Source of the DNA: Marinihelvus fidelis
Lineage (GTDB): Bacteria; Pseudomonadota; Gammaproteobacteria; Xanthomonadales; SZUA-36
Assembly (NCBI RefSeq): GCF_008725655.1
Contig: NZ_VYXP01000002.1
Span: 62,001 to 126,000 of the forward strand
Direction: 5' to 3'
DNA: 64,000 nucleotides
Below are positions 43,969 through 54,649 of this stretch, in pieces; position 1 is the first letter of the stretch, and each line of letters begins with the position of its first letter. The notes beneath the pieces were generated by a model. That model made no database searches. It was not told where the DNA came from and saw nothing but the letters and a program-made list of their open reading frames with translations. The translations under genes and the position numbers were made by a program.

Positions 43969-46344
43969 CTAACCTCTGAGCTGTGCATCCAGTCGGGCGG
44001 CGAATTCATCAACCAGGCGGTTGATCACACCATCCACGACTTCATCTGTAAGAGTGCAGGAAACGTCTTGTAATATCAAGCCAATAGCCATGCTTTTGTA
44101 CCCTTTTTCAACGCTTTCGCCTGAAAACTGGTCAAATAGCGTGAAGCCGGCCAGCAGGTCGTCGGCGATTTCCACGGCCAATGCCCTGATATCACGATAG
44201 TTCACGTGGTCCGGTACGAGAAACGCCAGGTCCCTGCGCACCGATGGATAAGGCGAAATTTCTTTCGCGTTTACAACTTCTCGTTTTTGCAGCGGCAGCG
44301 CGTCGATCTCGAACGCGAACACGGCGCCCTTGATCTCCAGCGCGGCCAGTACCGCCGGGTGCACCGCGCCGACCCAGCCAACGGGCTCGCCGTCGATGGT
44401 CACCTGCGCGGACTGGCCGGGGTGCAGCCAGTCGTGCCCGGCCGGCCCGAAACCAACCTCACCGCTGGCGCCGCGCAGCGCCAGCAACTGCTCCAGGTCG
44501 CCCTTGATGTCGAAGAAATCGACACGGCGACCCTTGCCGGTCCACTGTTCCGGCCAGGCGTCACCGGTGGCGACGGCGGCAATGCGCTCGATTTCGACCA
44601 GTGACTCACCCTGGTGGAACACCTTGCCGGCCTCGAACAGGCGCACCCTGCCCTGCTGGCGTCGCTGGTTACGCGCCAGCGCGCTCAGCAGCCCGGGCAA
44701 CAGGCCGGTACGCATCACGTCCATGTCGGACGAGATCGGGTTGGCCAGCGGCAGCGCCTGTTCGGCCATGCCCAGGGTCTCGAGCAGGGCGCGGTCGACG
44801 AAGGCGTAGGTGATGGCTTCCTGGTAGCCCGCGGCGCACAGGGCGTCGCGAAGGCGCGGCAGCGCCACGCGGTGCTCGCTGACATCCGGCGGCTGCAGCT
44901 CACCGGACGGCAGTGCCGCCGGCAGCTGGTCGTAGCCGTGCACGCGCGCGACTTCCTCGATCAGGTCTTCCTCGATCTCGATATCGAAGCGCGAGCTGGG
45001 CGCGGTAGCTTCCCAGCCGCCTTCAACGTCAGTGACCTGCATGCCCAGGCTGCACAGGATGGCCCGTACACGCTCGGCGGGCAGGTCGCTGCCCAGCACG
45101 CGGTTCAGCCGTGCCAGGCGCAGGCGAACCGGCGAGGCTTTCGGCAGTTCCTCCTCGACCACGGCCTCGATGACCGGGCCGGCCTGGCCGCCGACGATGT
45201 CGAGCAGCAACGCGGTGATGCGCTCCACCGCCAGGCGCTGGCCCATCGGGTCGACGCCGCGCTCGTAACGGTGCGAGGCATCGGTGTGCAGGCCCAGGTC
45301 ACGGGCCTTGCCCATGATCGTGGACGGCCGGAACCACGCGGACTCCAGCAGGATATCGGTGGTTTCGCGGGTGACGCTGCTATCCAGCCCGCCCATGATG
45401 CCCGCCAGGGCCACGGGGCCGGCGTCGTCGCAGATCGCCAGCAGGCGCTCATCCAGTTCGACGACCTTGTCGTCCAGCAGGGTCAGCGTCTCGCCCTTGC
45501 GGCCACGGCGCACGGTGATGCCGCCGTCCAGCTGCCCCAGGTCGAAGGCATGCATGGGCTGGCCCAGTTCCATCAACACGTAGTTGGTGGCATCGACCAC
45601 CGGGCCCAGGCTGCGGATGCCACTGCGGCGCAGGGCCTCCTTCATCCACAGCGGTGTGACCGCCGTGGGATCGATGCCGCGAATGGTGCGGCCCACGTAG
45701 CGCGGGCAGTCGGCAGCGGCGTCCAGGCGGATGTCCAGGCGATCGTCGATCGCGGCCGGCACCTCGGCGATGTCCAGCGGCGTGTAATCGGCGCCGCGAA
45801 TAGCGGCGACATCGCGGGCCAGGCCCTTGATGCCCAGGCAGTCGGCGCGGTTGGGCGTCAGGTCAACGTCGATACTGGCGTCGTCCAGGCCCAGGTAGTC
45901 GCGGAAGTCCGTGCCCACCGGCGCGTCGGCCGGCAGTGCCATCAGGCCGTCGTGGTCCTCGGACAGGCCCAGTTCGCGCGCGGAACAGCACATGCCGAAG
46001 GACTCCACGCCGCGCAGCCTGGCCTTACGAATCTTGAAATCCGCACCCAGCCTGGCGCCGACACGGGCGAACGGCATCTTCAGCCCCGGCGCCGCGTTGG
46101 GCGCGCCGCAGACCACCTGCAGCGGCTCGTCGCCGCCATCATTAATGGTGCAGACCTTCAGCTTGTCCGCATCCGGGTGCGGCGCGCAGGCCGTGATCTC
46201 ACCGACGACGACGCCACTGAACGGCGCGGCGACCGGCGTGACCGCGTCGACTTCCAGGCCGGCCGCGGTCAGTTCATCGGCCAGCGTGTCGGCATCGACA
46301 TCGACGGCCACCCATTGCTTCAACCAGTTCACACTGAATTTCAT
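43969..46344 (-). CDS. pheT: Phenylalanyl-tRNA synthetase beta chain
   Basis: The 791-residue product has an N-terminal EMAP/tRNA-binding domain ([19 protein letters not shown]), the B3/B4 editing domain, a B5 domain and a C-terminal anticodon-binding FDX-ACB domain ([17 protein letters not shown]). It forms the alpha2-beta2 enzyme with PheS. Length is normal. It starts 13 bases after pheS. Confidence 0.97.
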   Translation of the reverse strand: MKFSVNWLKQWVAVDVDADTLADELTAAGLEVDAVTPVAAPFSGVVVGEITACAPHPDADKLKVCTINDGGDEPLQVVCGAPNAAPGLKMPFARVGARLGADFKIRKARLRGVESFGMCCSARELGLSEDHDGLMALPADAPVGTDFRDYLGLDDASIDVDLTPNRADCLGIKGLARDVAAIRGADYTPLDIAEVPAAIDDRLDIRLDAAADCPRYVGRTIRGIDPTAVTPLWMKEALRRSGIRSLGPVVDATNYVLMELGQPMHAFDLGQLDGGITVRRGRKGETLTLLDDKVVELDERLLAICDDAGPVALAGIMGGLDSSVTRETTDILLESAWFRPSTIMGKARDLGLHTDASHRYERGVDPMGQRLAVERITALLLDIVGGQAGPVIEAVVEEELPKASPVRLRLARLNRVLGSDLPAERVRAILCSLGMQVTDVEGGWEATAPSSRFDIEIEEDLIEEVARVHGYDQLPAALPSGELQPPDVSEHRVALPRLRDALCAAGYQEAITYAFVDRALLETLGMAEQALPLANPISSDMDVMRTGLLPGLLSALARNQRRQQGRVRLFEAGKVFHQGESLVEIERIAAVATGDAWPEQWTGKGRRVDFFDIKGDLEQLLALRGASGEVGFGPAGHDWLHPGQSAQVTIDGEPVGWVGAVHPAVLAALEIKGAVFAFEIDALPLQKREVVNAKEISPYPSVRRDLAFLVPDHVNYRDIRALAVEIADDLLAGFTLFDQFSGESVEKGYKSMAIGLILQDVSCTLTDEVVDGVINRLVDEFAARLDAQLRG

Positions 46345-46356
46345 CGCATCAACCCC

Positions 46357-47364
<1,008 letters not shown>

Positions 47365-47380
47365 TCACTTCAACGGGCAA

Positions 47381-47409
47381 TAAAAAAAGGGAGGGGCCAG
47401 GCCCATCCC
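47381..47409 (-). terminator. Intrinsic terminator between rplT and pheS
   Basis: A stem of about nine pairs with one mismatch (GGGATGGGCC with GGCCCCTCCC) is followed by seven T on the minus strand. Two further hairpins precede it, at 47454-47476 (perfect 11-base arms) and 47422-47443. In enterobacteria this gap has a phe-codon leader (pheM) controlling an attenuator; no such peptide is seen here. Confidence 0.75.
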
Positions 47410-47484
47410 TTCGGTAACCGGGCCGGTGACAAACGCCACCGGCTTGGCCGTAAGGCCCGGCGCCAGGCGCCGGGCCAGACGGGG

Positions 47485-47841
47485 TTATGCGAGGCTGGCC
47501 TTGGCCTTTTCAGCCAGGACGCCAAACGCCGCCAGGTCGTGCACGGCGAGGTCCGCCAGCACCTTGCGGTCGATCTCGATCTCGGCCTTGTTCAGGCCGT
47601 TCATGAAGCGGCTGTAGGACAGGCCGTACTGGCGGGCCGCGGCGTTGATACGCACGATCCACAGGCGACGGAATTCGCGCTTCTTGGCGCGACGGTCGCG
47701 GTAGGCGTACTGGCCGGCCTTGATGACCGCCTGCTTGGCTGAACGGTAGGTTTTACGACGGGCGCCGTAATAACCCTTGGCTTCGTCCAGGACTTTCTTG
47801 TGCCGCGCGCGGGCGGTCACACCACGTTTTACTCGTGCCAT
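47485..47841 (-). CDS. rplT: 50S ribosomal protein L20
   Basis: The 118-residue product matches L20 over its length: [41 protein letters not shown], and [17 protein letters not shown]. It is an assembly-initiating 23S rRNA-binding protein and, in other bacteria, a repressor of its own operon. It follows rpmI within 13 bases. Confidence 0.97.
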   Translation of the reverse strand: MARVKRGVTARARHKKVLDEAKGYYGARRKTYRSAKQAVIKAGQYAYRDRRAKKREFRRLWIVRINAAARQYGLSYSRFMNGLNKAEIEIDRKVLADLAVHDLAAFGVLAEKAKASLA

Positions 47842-47853
47842 GGTCTGATCTCC

Positions 47854-48051
47854 TTACGCGTAGGGCAGCATGCGCTTGATGGACTTCTTGTCGGAATCAC
47901 TGACCATGTCAGTGCCGCGCAGTCCACGCTTACGCTTCTGGTCTTTCTTGGTCAGGATATGTGAATGGAACGCATGGCCGCGCTTGAAGCCGCCGGAAGC
48001 GGTCTTCTTGAAACGCTTGGCCGCGCCCCGATTGGTTTTCATCTTGGGCAT
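47854..48051 (-). CDS. rpmI: 50S ribosomal protein L35
   Basis: The 65-residue product has [20 protein letters not shown] and [16 protein letters not shown], both L35 signatures. ATG 48051 is used; a TTG two codons upstream is unlikely. It follows infC by about 150 bases. Confidence 0.97.
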   Translation of the reverse strand: MPKMKTNRGAAKRFKKTASGGFKRGHAFHSHILTKKDQKRKRGLRGTDMVSDSDKKSIKRMLPYA

Positions 48052-48066
48052 GGTCAATACTCCATT

Positions 48067-48081
48067 GGTCCCTTTGGGACC
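48067..48081 (-). promoter_or_regulatory. Hairpin before rpmI, possible L20 operator element
   Basis: GGTCCC and GGGACC form a six-pair stem with loop AAA, directly before the rpmI TGGAG ribosome binding site. In Escherichia coli L20 represses rpmI-rplT at a structured site in this gap. This hairpin occupies the right place, but no L20-binding signature can be verified by eye. Confidence 0.35.
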
Positions 48082-48198
48082 GTCTTTTAATGCGTCACTC
48101 GAGCGGCGAGTTCATGCCTATGACCCGCACTTGCCTTCCCTGCTCGGTACCGCTTCTTCAAAACCGCGACGCGTCATGCGCCACGCTAACAAAACTGT

Positions 48199-48717
48199 TT
48201 ACTGCCGTTTCGGGCTGATCAGCATCACCATCTGCCGACCTTCCATGCGTGGGAACTGCTCCACGTTCACTTCTTCTTCCATCTCGTCGCGGACGCGCTT
48301 GAGCACGGCCATGCCGAGATCCTGGTGGGCCATTTCCCGGCCACGGAATCGCAGCGTCACTTTCACCTTGTCGCCATCCTCGATGAAGCGCCGCACGTTG
48401 CGCATCTTCACCTGGTAGTCGGCTTCCTCGGTACCGGGCCGGAACTTCACTTCCTTGACCTGGGTGACCTTCTGTTTTTTCTTGGCCGCCTGCTGCTTCT
48501 TCGCCTGTTCAAACTTGAACTTGCCGTAATCCATCACCTTGCAGACGGGTGGTTCGGCGTTCGGCGAGATCTCCACGAGATCCATGCCGGCTTCTTCGGC
48601 GAGCGCGATGGCGTCCCTGACCTTCATGATCCCGGCCTGTTCTCCATCGGCGCCGATGACCCTGACTTCCGGCGCGATGATGTCCCCGTTGCGCCGCGAT
48701 TCTTTTCCAGTTGCGAT
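48199..48717 (-). CDS. infC: Translation initiation factor IF-3 (ATC start)
   Basis: The 172-residue product matches IF-3: N-terminal [34 protein letters not shown], linker lysines, and the C-terminal domain ending [17 protein letters not shown]. The start is ATC at 48717, giving M-A-T-G-K-E-S-R-R after an AGGAGA ribosome binding site. IF-3 genes commonly start with ATT or ATC because IF-3 itself rejects such codons, which autoregulates translation. An ATG 30 codons in, at 48627, would remove conserved sequence. It follows thrS by 24 bases. Confidence 0.95.
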   Translation of the reverse strand: MATGKESRRNGDIIAPEVRVIGADGEQAGIMKVRDAIALAEEAGMDLVEISPNAEPPVCKVMDYGKFKFEQAKKQQAAKKKQKVTQVKEVKFRPGTEEADYQVKMRNVRRFIEDGDKVKVTLRFRGREMAHQDLGMAVLKRVRDEMEEEVNVEQFPRMEGRQMVMLISPKRQ

Positions 48718-48741
48718 GTTGTCGTCTCCTGCTCGTTAATA

Positions 48742-50649
48742 TCAGCGTCGCGATTCGACGTCCGCCTCGAGGCGGTCGGCGAAGGCGGAGACCGGCATTG
48801 TGCCCAGGTCTTCACCGTCTCGCGTACGCACGGCAACGGCCCCGTTTTCGACCTCCCGGTCACCAATGACCAGAAGGTACGGGACACGCGCTAAAGTGTG
48901 CTGGCGGATTTTATAGCCGATCTTCTCGTTTCTCAAGTCCAAATCGACGCGGAAGCCCCTGTTTTCAAGGGTTTCGGCCACTTTCTCGCAAAAATCGTCC
49001 TGGCGGTCGGTAATATTCAGCACCGCGACCTGTTTTGGTGCCAGCCAGGCCGGGAATTTACCGGCATGATTTTCGATCAGGATGCCGATAAACCGCTCCA
49101 GCGAACCGAGGATCGCGCGGTGCAGCACCACCGGGGTCTGCTTGGAGGAATCCTCGGCGATGTAATGGGCACCCAGGCGCTCCGGCATCATGAAATCCAG
49201 CTGCAGGGTACCGCACTGCCAGACACGGCCGATGGTGTCTTTCAGCGAGAAGTCGATCTTGGGGCCGTAGAAGGCGCCGTCACCCGGGTTCAGCTTCCAC
49301 TCCATGCCGGATTTTTCCAGCGTGGACTGCAACGCGGCCTCGGCCTTGTCCCACAGCGCGTCGTCGCCGATGCGGTTTTCCGGGCGGGTGGACAGTTCCA
49401 CCTGCACCTCTTCGAAGCCGAAGTCCTTGTAGACGCTGAACAACAGGTCGATAAACGCCTGTGCCTCGGACTGCACCTGGTCCGGCGTGCAGAAGATATG
49501 CGCGTCGTCCTGGGTGAAGCCGCGCACGCGCATCAGGCCGTGCAATGCGCCCGAAGCCTCGTTTCGATGGCAGGAGCCGAACTCGGCCATGCGGATGGGC
49601 AGGTCGCGGTAGCTGTGCAGGCCGTGGTTGTAGATCTGCACGTGGCACGGGCAGTTCATCGGCTTGACCGCGTAATGACGGCTCTCGCTCTCGGTGGTGA
49701 ACATGTTCTCCGAGTACTTGGCCGCGTGCCCGGATTTCTCCCACAGGCTGATGTCGACCACCTGCGGGGTGTTGACCTCGCCGTAACCGGCGTCACGCAG
49801 GCGTTCACGCATGTAATCCTGGATGGCCGTATAAATGGTCCAGCCGTTGGCGTGCCAGAACACCATGCCCGGCGCCTCTTCCTGGAAGTGGAACAGGTCC
49901 TGCTGTTTGCCCAGGCGGCGGTGGTCGCGCTTCTCGGCCTCTTCCAGGCGGTGCAGGTAGTCGGCCAGGTCCTTCTTGCTGGCCCAGGCGGTGCCGTAGA
50001 TGCGCTGCAGCATCTCGTTCTTGCTGTCGCCGCGCCAGTAGGCGCCGGCCAGCTTGGTCAGCTTGAAATGGCCCAGGTGGCCGGTGTTGGGCACGTGCGG
50101 GCCACGGCACAGGTCCATGAACTCGCCCTGGCGATACAGCGAGAGTTCTTCGTCACCGGGAATGCCCTCGATGATCTTCGCCTTGTACTCCTCGCCGTCC
50201 TGGCGGAAGTGCTGGATGGCCGGGCCGCGTTCCATGACCGAACGCTCCACCGGGATCGCGTCCTTGGCCAGGCGGCGCATTTCCGTGGCAATGTGGTCCA
50301 GGTCCTCGGGCGTGAAGCCGGGCTCGTAGGCAAAGTCATAGTAGAAACCGTCATCGATCACCGGGCCGATGGTGACCTGGGCTTCCGGGAACAGCCGCTT
50401 GACCGCCTGCGCCAGCAGGTGGGCCGTGGAGTGACGGATGATGTCCAGCCCCTCGGCGTCGCGCGCGGTGATAATGCGCAGGCTGGCGTCGCCGTCGACC
50501 GTGAAAGCGGCGTCGACCAGCTTGCCATCCACCTCGCCGGCCAGGGTCGCCTTGGCCAGGCCCGGGCCGATATCGGCTGCCACGTCCATGACGCTGACGG
50601 GGTGGTCGAATTTGCGCTCGCTGCCATCCGGCAGGGTAATCACTGGCAT
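48742..50649 (-). CDS. thrS: Threonyl-tRNA synthetase
   Basis: The 635-residue product has an N-terminal TGS domain, an alanyl-like editing domain ([18 protein letters not shown], near residue 73), the class II core with zinc-binding [12 protein letters not shown], and a C-terminal anticodon domain. It charges and edits tRNA-Thr. It is the first large gene of thrS-infC-rpmI-rplT and is preceded by the leader peptide and attenuator described separately. Confidence 0.97.
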   Translation of the reverse strand: MPVITLPDGSERKFDHPVSVMDVAADIGPGLAKATLAGEVDGKLVDAAFTVDGDASLRIITARDAEGLDIIRHSTAHLLAQAVKRLFPEAQVTIGPVIDDGFYYDFAYEPGFTPEDLDHIATEMRRLAKDAIPVERSVMERGPAIQHFRQDGEEYKAKIIEGIPGDEELSLYRQGEFMDLCRGPHVPNTGHLGHFKLTKLAGAYWRGDSKNEMLQRIYGTAWASKKDLADYLHRLEEAEKRDHRRLGKQQDLFHFQEEAPGMVFWHANGWTIYTAIQDYMRERLRDAGYGEVNTPQVVDISLWEKSGHAAKYSENMFTTESESRHYAVKPMNCPCHVQIYNHGLHSYRDLPIRMAEFGSCHRNEASGALHGLMRVRGFTQDDAHIFCTPDQVQSEAQAFIDLLFSVYKDFGFEEVQVELSTRPENRIGDDALWDKAEAALQSTLEKSGMEWKLNPGDGAFYGPKIDFSLKDTIGRVWQCGTLQLDFMMPERLGAHYIAEDSSKQTPVVLHRAILGSLERFIGILIENHAGKFPAWLAPKQVAVLNITDRQDDFCEKVAETLENRGFRVDLDLRNEKIGYKIRQHTLARVPYLLVIGDREVENGAVAVRTRDGEDLGTMPVSAFADRLEADVESRR

Positions 50650-50694
50650 GGTCGGTTCCGTTCCGCTTTGCTCGGTTTCAGGTTGGCCACAACG

Positions 50695-50744
50695 AAAAAA
50701 GGACGCACAAGGCGCCCCGGGGAAGTCGCGAAGGAGCGCTTCCC
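50695..50744 (-). terminator. Attenuator upstream of thrS: hairpin, terminator and alternative pairing
   Basis: Reading the minus strand, hairpin A pairs GGGAAG (50744-50739) with CTTCCC (50725-50720). Next comes a terminator: GGGCGC (50717-50712) with GCGTCC (50706-50701, one G-U) and six T (50700-50695). GCGCTCC (50739-50733, inside hairpin A) can instead pair over seven positions with GGGGCGC (50718-50712, one G-U), destroying the terminator. The leader peptide stop lies two bases before hairpin A. This is the classical arrangement for amino-acid-responsive transcription attenuation. Confidence 0.8.
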
Positions 50745-50745
50745 T

Positions 50746-50778
50746 TTACCCGGTAAAAGTTCGCGTGGCGATGATCAT
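50746..50778 (-). CDS. thrS leader peptide (three Thr codons in ten)
   Basis: The ORF encodes M-I-I-A-T-R-T-F-T-G and ends with TAA at 50748-50746. Thr codons are ACG, ACT and ACC at positions 5, 7 and 9. A ribosome stalled at the last Thr codon would uncover the antiterminator strand; one resting at the stop would cover it, letting the terminator form. No Shine-Dalgarno is obvious; a TAAAAT hexamer (50790-50785) ends six bases before the ATG, so the transcript could begin near the start codon. Confidence 0.75.
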   Translation of the reverse strand: MIIATRTFTG

Positions 50779-50835
50779 GCCGCTATTTTAACCGCATTCG
50801 GGCATGATTAGTAGGTCACCGGAATCGCGTACCCC

Positions 50836-51906
50836 ATGCCCCGACATCCCGCACCACAGCCGCCTGCCCAGTCCATGGCCATGCACGAGTTCATGCTGCG
50901 CCAGGCCTGCCCACCCCCACCGTTGCCGGCGGAACTCGCCGGCCATTCGCCCTGGACGGCGGGCGCGGCGTTTTTCTGCCTGGACACGGCGACCGGTGAA
51001 CTGGCCCAGGACAGCCGGGTATCGTCGCTGTCGTCGCGTGATGCGCACCCGTTTGAGGGCGGCAAACCGCACCGCAGCCGCAAGTTTCTTCAGCGCCTGC
51101 CGGACGGGGTGGAGGGCGTGATCGCGGCCGACTTTTCAGACGCTCGCCGGTACGACGCAGACGACCACTTCGGCCGACGCTTCAACGTGTTCCAGTACAA
51201 CCGTTGGGCGGGCTCTGAATCGGCCGTGCTGTGGCGGCTGCCGGGTTATTTCTGTCCCAACGCCAGGATGGGCTGCGCCGGCCCGGACGGCGTATCCGAC
51301 ACGATCGCATTCACTGACAAGCGGCCCACGGTGTACTGGCGAGGAAATGACAGCGGCTACCACTGGACCGCACCGGGCCGGGGCACCACCTTGCGCAACC
51401 CGGGGCCGGGCGCCGATGAAGCCCAGCTGGACGAGCGATTTTCCCGCTTCCGCGCGGTCAGGATGTCACGGCAAGATCCAGGACGATTCGATTTCCGTTT
51501 CGCCTCGCCCTGGGGCCGGCCGCCGTCCAATCCGCTGACGGCCCCCTGGTTCACCAGGGCCGAGCCGCGCGAGGCCGCGCTCGCCCATCGCTACATCCTC
51601 TGTCCCAATGGCAACGACGTCTGCTCGCAGCTGTACTGGATACTTAACACGAATTCGGTGGCTTTCAGGGAAGACTGCGATTACGAAGTGGTGCCCGACT
51701 ATTTCCTCGCGCCATGGGTGCACTACGTGCCTATTTCCCGTGGGCTGGACGACCTGGCCGACAAGCTGGACTACTGCGAGTCCAACCCGGGGCTGTGCCT
51801 GCGCATCATCGAGAACGCCCGCCAGGCTTACGCGCAGATGACCCGCCCCAGGCCCTGGCGCGAGGCCGAACTGACCGTGTTGTCGCGCATGGGACTGCTG
51901 CGCTGA
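50836..51906 (+). CDS. Glycosyltransferase family 90 (CAP10-like) candidate
   Basis: The 356-residue product shows the CAP10/GT90 pattern: ESAVLWRLPGYF, FTDKRPTVYWRGND in the centre, then HRYILCPNGNDVCSQLYWIL, NSVAF and LAPWVHYVPISRGLDDLADK near the C-terminus. These enzymes add sugars to capsule, lipopolysaccharide or protein. It has no signal peptide or membrane segment, so it is cytoplasmic. ATG 50836 is used; in-frame ATGs occur 13, 15 and 19 codons later. It diverges from thrS and its upstream region overlaps the thrS promoter region. Confidence 0.7.
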   Translation: MPRHPAPQPPAQSMAMHEFMLRQACPPPPLPAELAGHSPWTAGAAFFCLDTATGELAQDSRVSSLSSRDAHPFEGGKPHRSRKFLQRLPDGVEGVIAADFSDARRYDADDHFGRRFNVFQYNRWAGSESAVLWRLPGYFCPNARMGCAGPDGVSDTIAFTDKRPTVYWRGNDSGYHWTAPGRGTTLRNPGPGADEAQLDERFSRFRAVRMSRQDPGRFDFRFASPWGRPPSNPLTAPWFTRAEPREAALAHRYILCPNGNDVCSQLYWILNTNSVAFREDCDYEVVPDYFLAPWVHYVPISRGLDDLADKLDYCESNPGLCLRIIENARQAYAQMTRPRPWREAELTVLSRMGLLR

Positions 51907-51933
51907 CCTGGTGAGACCAGCCAGTTAGCGCCG

Positions 51934-53382
51934 TTAGCCCTGCTTGAGCATGAAGCGCCGGATCAGCCGGTGCATGCGGCGTCCATACGGCGGCATGATA
52001 AATGACGCGGCGTTGAAGCGACCCTTGCGATAGACCCCCTTGGCCTTGGAGAAGGTCCGGAAACCTTCGGGGCCGTGGTAGGCGCCCATGCCGGAGTCCC
52101 CTACCCCGCCGAACGGCAGGTCGTCGACGCCGACATGCGAGATGGTGTCATTCAGGCACACGCCGCCGGCATGGGTTTCACGCAACACCTTCTCGCCGTT
52201 GGCGCGGTTCCAGTCGAAGTAATACAGCGCCAGCGGCCGCGGCCGCGCGTTGACGTGGGCGATGGCCTGTTCCAGGTCGTCATACGGCAATACCAGCAGC
52301 CAGGGCCCAAAGATTTCCTCGCGCGCGATGATCATGTCGTCGCTGGCATCGAGCACCAGCGCGTGCGGCAGTTTCTGGCTGGCGCTGAAGTCCTCGCCGG
52401 CCGGGTTCACCTCGATGACCCGCGCACCCTTCTCGCGCGCATCGTCGAGCCAGGCCAGCAGGCGCTCACGCTGGCGCGGGTTAATGATGGCGGTGTAGTC
52501 CGGGTTGTCGACCATGGTGGGATAGGCCTTGGCCACCTGGTCCTGCCAGGCGCTGACGAACGCATCCACCTGCGCCGAGGGGCATAGCACGTAATCCGGC
52601 GCCACGCAGGTCTGTCCGGCGTTCATGCACTTGCCGAAGGCGATGCGCTCCACCGCGGTGTCGATCGGGAAATCGGGCGCGATGATGCACGGGCTCTTGC
52701 CGCCCAGTTCCAGCGTGACCGGCACCAGGTGCTCGGCTGCCGCGCGCATGATATGGCGGCCCACATCGGTTGAGCCGGTGAACAGCAGGTGGTCGAACGG
52801 CAGCGCCGAGAATGCCTGCGCCACATCAACCTCGCCGTTAAACACGGCGACCTGGTCTTCGGGGAATACCTCCGCCACCAGCCGCTGCAACAGCGCGCCG
52901 GTTGCCGGGGCCGCTTCGCTCATCTTGATCATCACGCGGTTGCCGGCGGCCAGCGCGGCCACCAGCGGCGCCACCGCCAGTTGCACCGGGTAGTTCCAGG
53001 GCACGATGATGCCCACCACACCCAGCGGCTGGTATTCCACCCAGGCCCGGCCGGGCCAGCTGAGTGCGCTGACGCCGCGGCGGCTGGGCTTCATCCAGCG
53101 CCGCAGCCGGCGCCGGTAGTACTTGATGCCCTCCAGCGTGACAAGGATCTCCGCCAGCCGGGTCTCGTCGGCGGCACGGTTGCTGAAGTCGCTGTTAACT
53201 GCCTCAACCCACTCGTCCTGGTGCTCCAGCAACAACGTGTGAACGCGGTCCAAAGCCTGCCTGCGAGCGGCGATATCCGGGTAAGGCTGCCGCTGGAACG
53301 CGGCTTTCTGTGCCTGGAAAACCCGTTCGAGCCGGTCAATCTCACCGCTCGCCGCCACTGATTCGCTCATCTCTGCCGCCAT
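51934..53382 (-). CDS. Aldehyde dehydrogenase (coniferyl-aldehyde dehydrogenase-like)
   Basis: The 482-residue product has the NAD-dependent aldehyde dehydrogenase motifs: IVPWNYPVQL, FTGSTDVGRHI, ELGGKSPC with Glu225 and GQTCVAPDYVL with the catalytic Cys259. The N-terminal half and the short C-terminal extension with MPPYGRR resemble coniferyl-aldehyde dehydrogenases, a group that also takes other aromatic or long-chain aldehydes. It diverges from the AraC gene, so it is a likely regulon member. ATG 53382 is used; ATG 53370 is possible. Confidence 0.88.
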   Translation of the reverse strand: MAAEMSESVAASGEIDRLERVFQAQKAAFQRQPYPDIAARRQALDRVHTLLLEHQDEWVEAVNSDFSNRAADETRLAEILVTLEGIKYYRRRLRRWMKPSRRGVSALSWPGRAWVEYQPLGVVGIIVPWNYPVQLAVAPLVAALAAGNRVMIKMSEAAPATGALLQRLVAEVFPEDQVAVFNGEVDVAQAFSALPFDHLLFTGSTDVGRHIMRAAAEHLVPVTLELGGKSPCIIAPDFPIDTAVERIAFGKCMNAGQTCVAPDYVLCPSAQVDAFVSAWQDQVAKAYPTMVDNPDYTAIINPRQRERLLAWLDDAREKGARVIEVNPAGEDFSASQKLPHALVLDASDDMIIAREEIFGPWLLVLPYDDLEQAIAHVNARPRPLALYYFDWNRANGEKVLRETHAGGVCLNDTISHVGVDDLPFGGVGDSGMGAYHGPEGFRTFSKAKGVYRKGRFNAASFIMPPYGRRMHRLIRRFMLKQG

Positions 53383-53457
53383 ACCTGGTCGCCACCGCTG
53401 GTTGTTGTTGTCGCCGCCATGATAATCGCAAGCCGAGGCCACCGGAACTGCAATACA

Positions 53458-54549
53458 ATGGCGCCCCATGACCCGAGCCCGGCACAACCCGTCTTGACCC
53501 CGTTAACCCTGCTGGCTATCGGCGCCGGGTTCTCCCAGGTCCTGCTGTCGGGCGCCTTGTTGCTCTCGCTGGGCCTGGAGTCACGCTCGGGACGGCTGTT
53601 TGCCCTGCTGCTGCTGGGCGCGATTGGCTACCTGCTGACGCCGTTGGTCAATGACGGCCAGGGGCACCCGGTGATGCAGGCGCTGGCCACGTCGCTGCCG
53701 GGCGTGTTCTGGCTGTTCTGCGCGTCGCTGTTCGACGACCACTACACGCTGCCGGCCTGGCAACCGGCCCTGGTGATCTATTCGGTGGTCGCCCCCCTGG
53801 CCTGGCACCTCCTTGGACAACCGGCAGGCGGTCCGCTGGAATGGCTGTTGCAGGACCTGCCGCAGTTGCTGGAGTTCGTGTTCATGCTGCTGGCCCTGCG
53901 CGCCACCTTCCGCTACTGGCGCGGCGACCTGGTGGAGGTGCGGCGCAAACTCAGGGTCTGGTTCTGCGCCGGCACGGGCGTATTCATGTTCTCTTTGATC
54001 CTGTCACGCGAAGTGCTGTTTGCCGGCGCGGACTGGTTGCAGGGGGCCCAGTACATCGCCACCGCCGTGGTCCTGCTGGGTATCAACATCATGCTGCTGC
54101 GTTACCCGACGCGCATCTTTGATCCGGCACGACGCGAGCCCGAAGCCACACCACCCCCGGCCAACGCCAGCAAACCGGTCGAAGACGACCCGGTCGAGGC
54201 GCTCGCACCCATTCGCCGGCTGATCATGGACCAAGGCATTTACCGCGAACACGGCATGACTATCGGCCGGCTGGCGAGCGCGGCGGAGATGCCAGAGTAC
54301 CGCCTGCGCCAACTGATCAACAGCGGCCTGGGCTACCGCAACTTCAATGATTTCCTCAACCGCTTCCGTATCGAAGAAGCCTCGGCGCGCCTGGCCGACC
54401 CCCACCAGTCACACCTGCCGGTGCTGACCATCGCGCTGGACGTGGGCTTTCGCTCCATTTCGTCGTTCAACAAGTGTTTCAAGGACCAGCACGGCGTCAC
54501 GCCCACGACCTACCGGAAAAACCACCTGAAACCACTCGAAGACGACTAA
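53458..54549 (+). CDS. Membrane-anchored AraC-family transcriptional regulator
   Basis: The 363-residue product has about seven hydrophobic segments in residues 10-225 (among them LTLLAIGAGFSQVLLSGALL and LFALLLLGAIGYLL) and a C-terminal AraC DNA-binding domain (about 255-355) with two helix-turn-helix motifs (TIGRLASAAEMPEYRLRQLI and FRSISSFNKCFKDQHG). The membrane part probably senses a hydrophobic or membrane-borne signal. It lies between the divergent aldehyde dehydrogenase and the cytochrome genes, with an inverted motif 3 bases after its stop that recurs before the TonB receptor. ATG 53458 is used; an upstream ATG at 53419 is possible. Confidence 0.85.
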   Translation: MAPHDPSPAQPVLTPLTLLAIGAGFSQVLLSGALLLSLGLESRSGRLFALLLLGAIGYLLTPLVNDGQGHPVMQALATSLPGVFWLFCASLFDDHYTLPAWQPALVIYSVVAPLAWHLLGQPAGGPLEWLLQDLPQLLEFVFMLLALRATFRYWRGDLVEVRRKLRVWFCAGTGVFMFSLILSREVLFAGADWLQGAQYIATAVVLLGINIMLLRYPTRIFDPARREPEATPPPANASKPVEDDPVEALAPIRRLIMDQGIYREHGMTIGRLASAAEMPEYRLRQLINSGLGYRNFNDFLNRFRIEEASARLADPHQSHLPVLTIALDVGFRSISSFNKCFKDQHGVTPTTYRKNHLKPLEDD

Positions 54550-54551
54550 TT

Positions 54552-54576
54552 CTTGCGGATTTTCAATTTCCGTAAG
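54552..54576. promoter_or_regulatory. Inverted motif CTTGCGGA / TCCGTAAG, candidate regulator site
   Basis: CTTGCGGA (54552-54559) and TCCGTAAG (54569-54576) match as inverted arms at seven of eight positions with nine bases between. It lies about 75 bases before the cytochrome lipoprotein start. A longer perfect version of the same motif stands before the TonB receptor at 57891-57935. Confidence 0.5.
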
Positions 54577-54649
54577 CCAGCCGGCATCGCCCGCGCCACA
54601 ATCCGTGGCCATGATCATCAACAGAACTGCGCGACCCGGGGGTCGACCC

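Noticed and set aside
48898-50811. Long plus-strand ORF (637 codons) opposite thrS
   Set aside because: It is a shadow of thrS caused by high GC and codon bias. The minus strand encodes a full threonyl-tRNA synthetase, and the antisense product has no recognisable motif.
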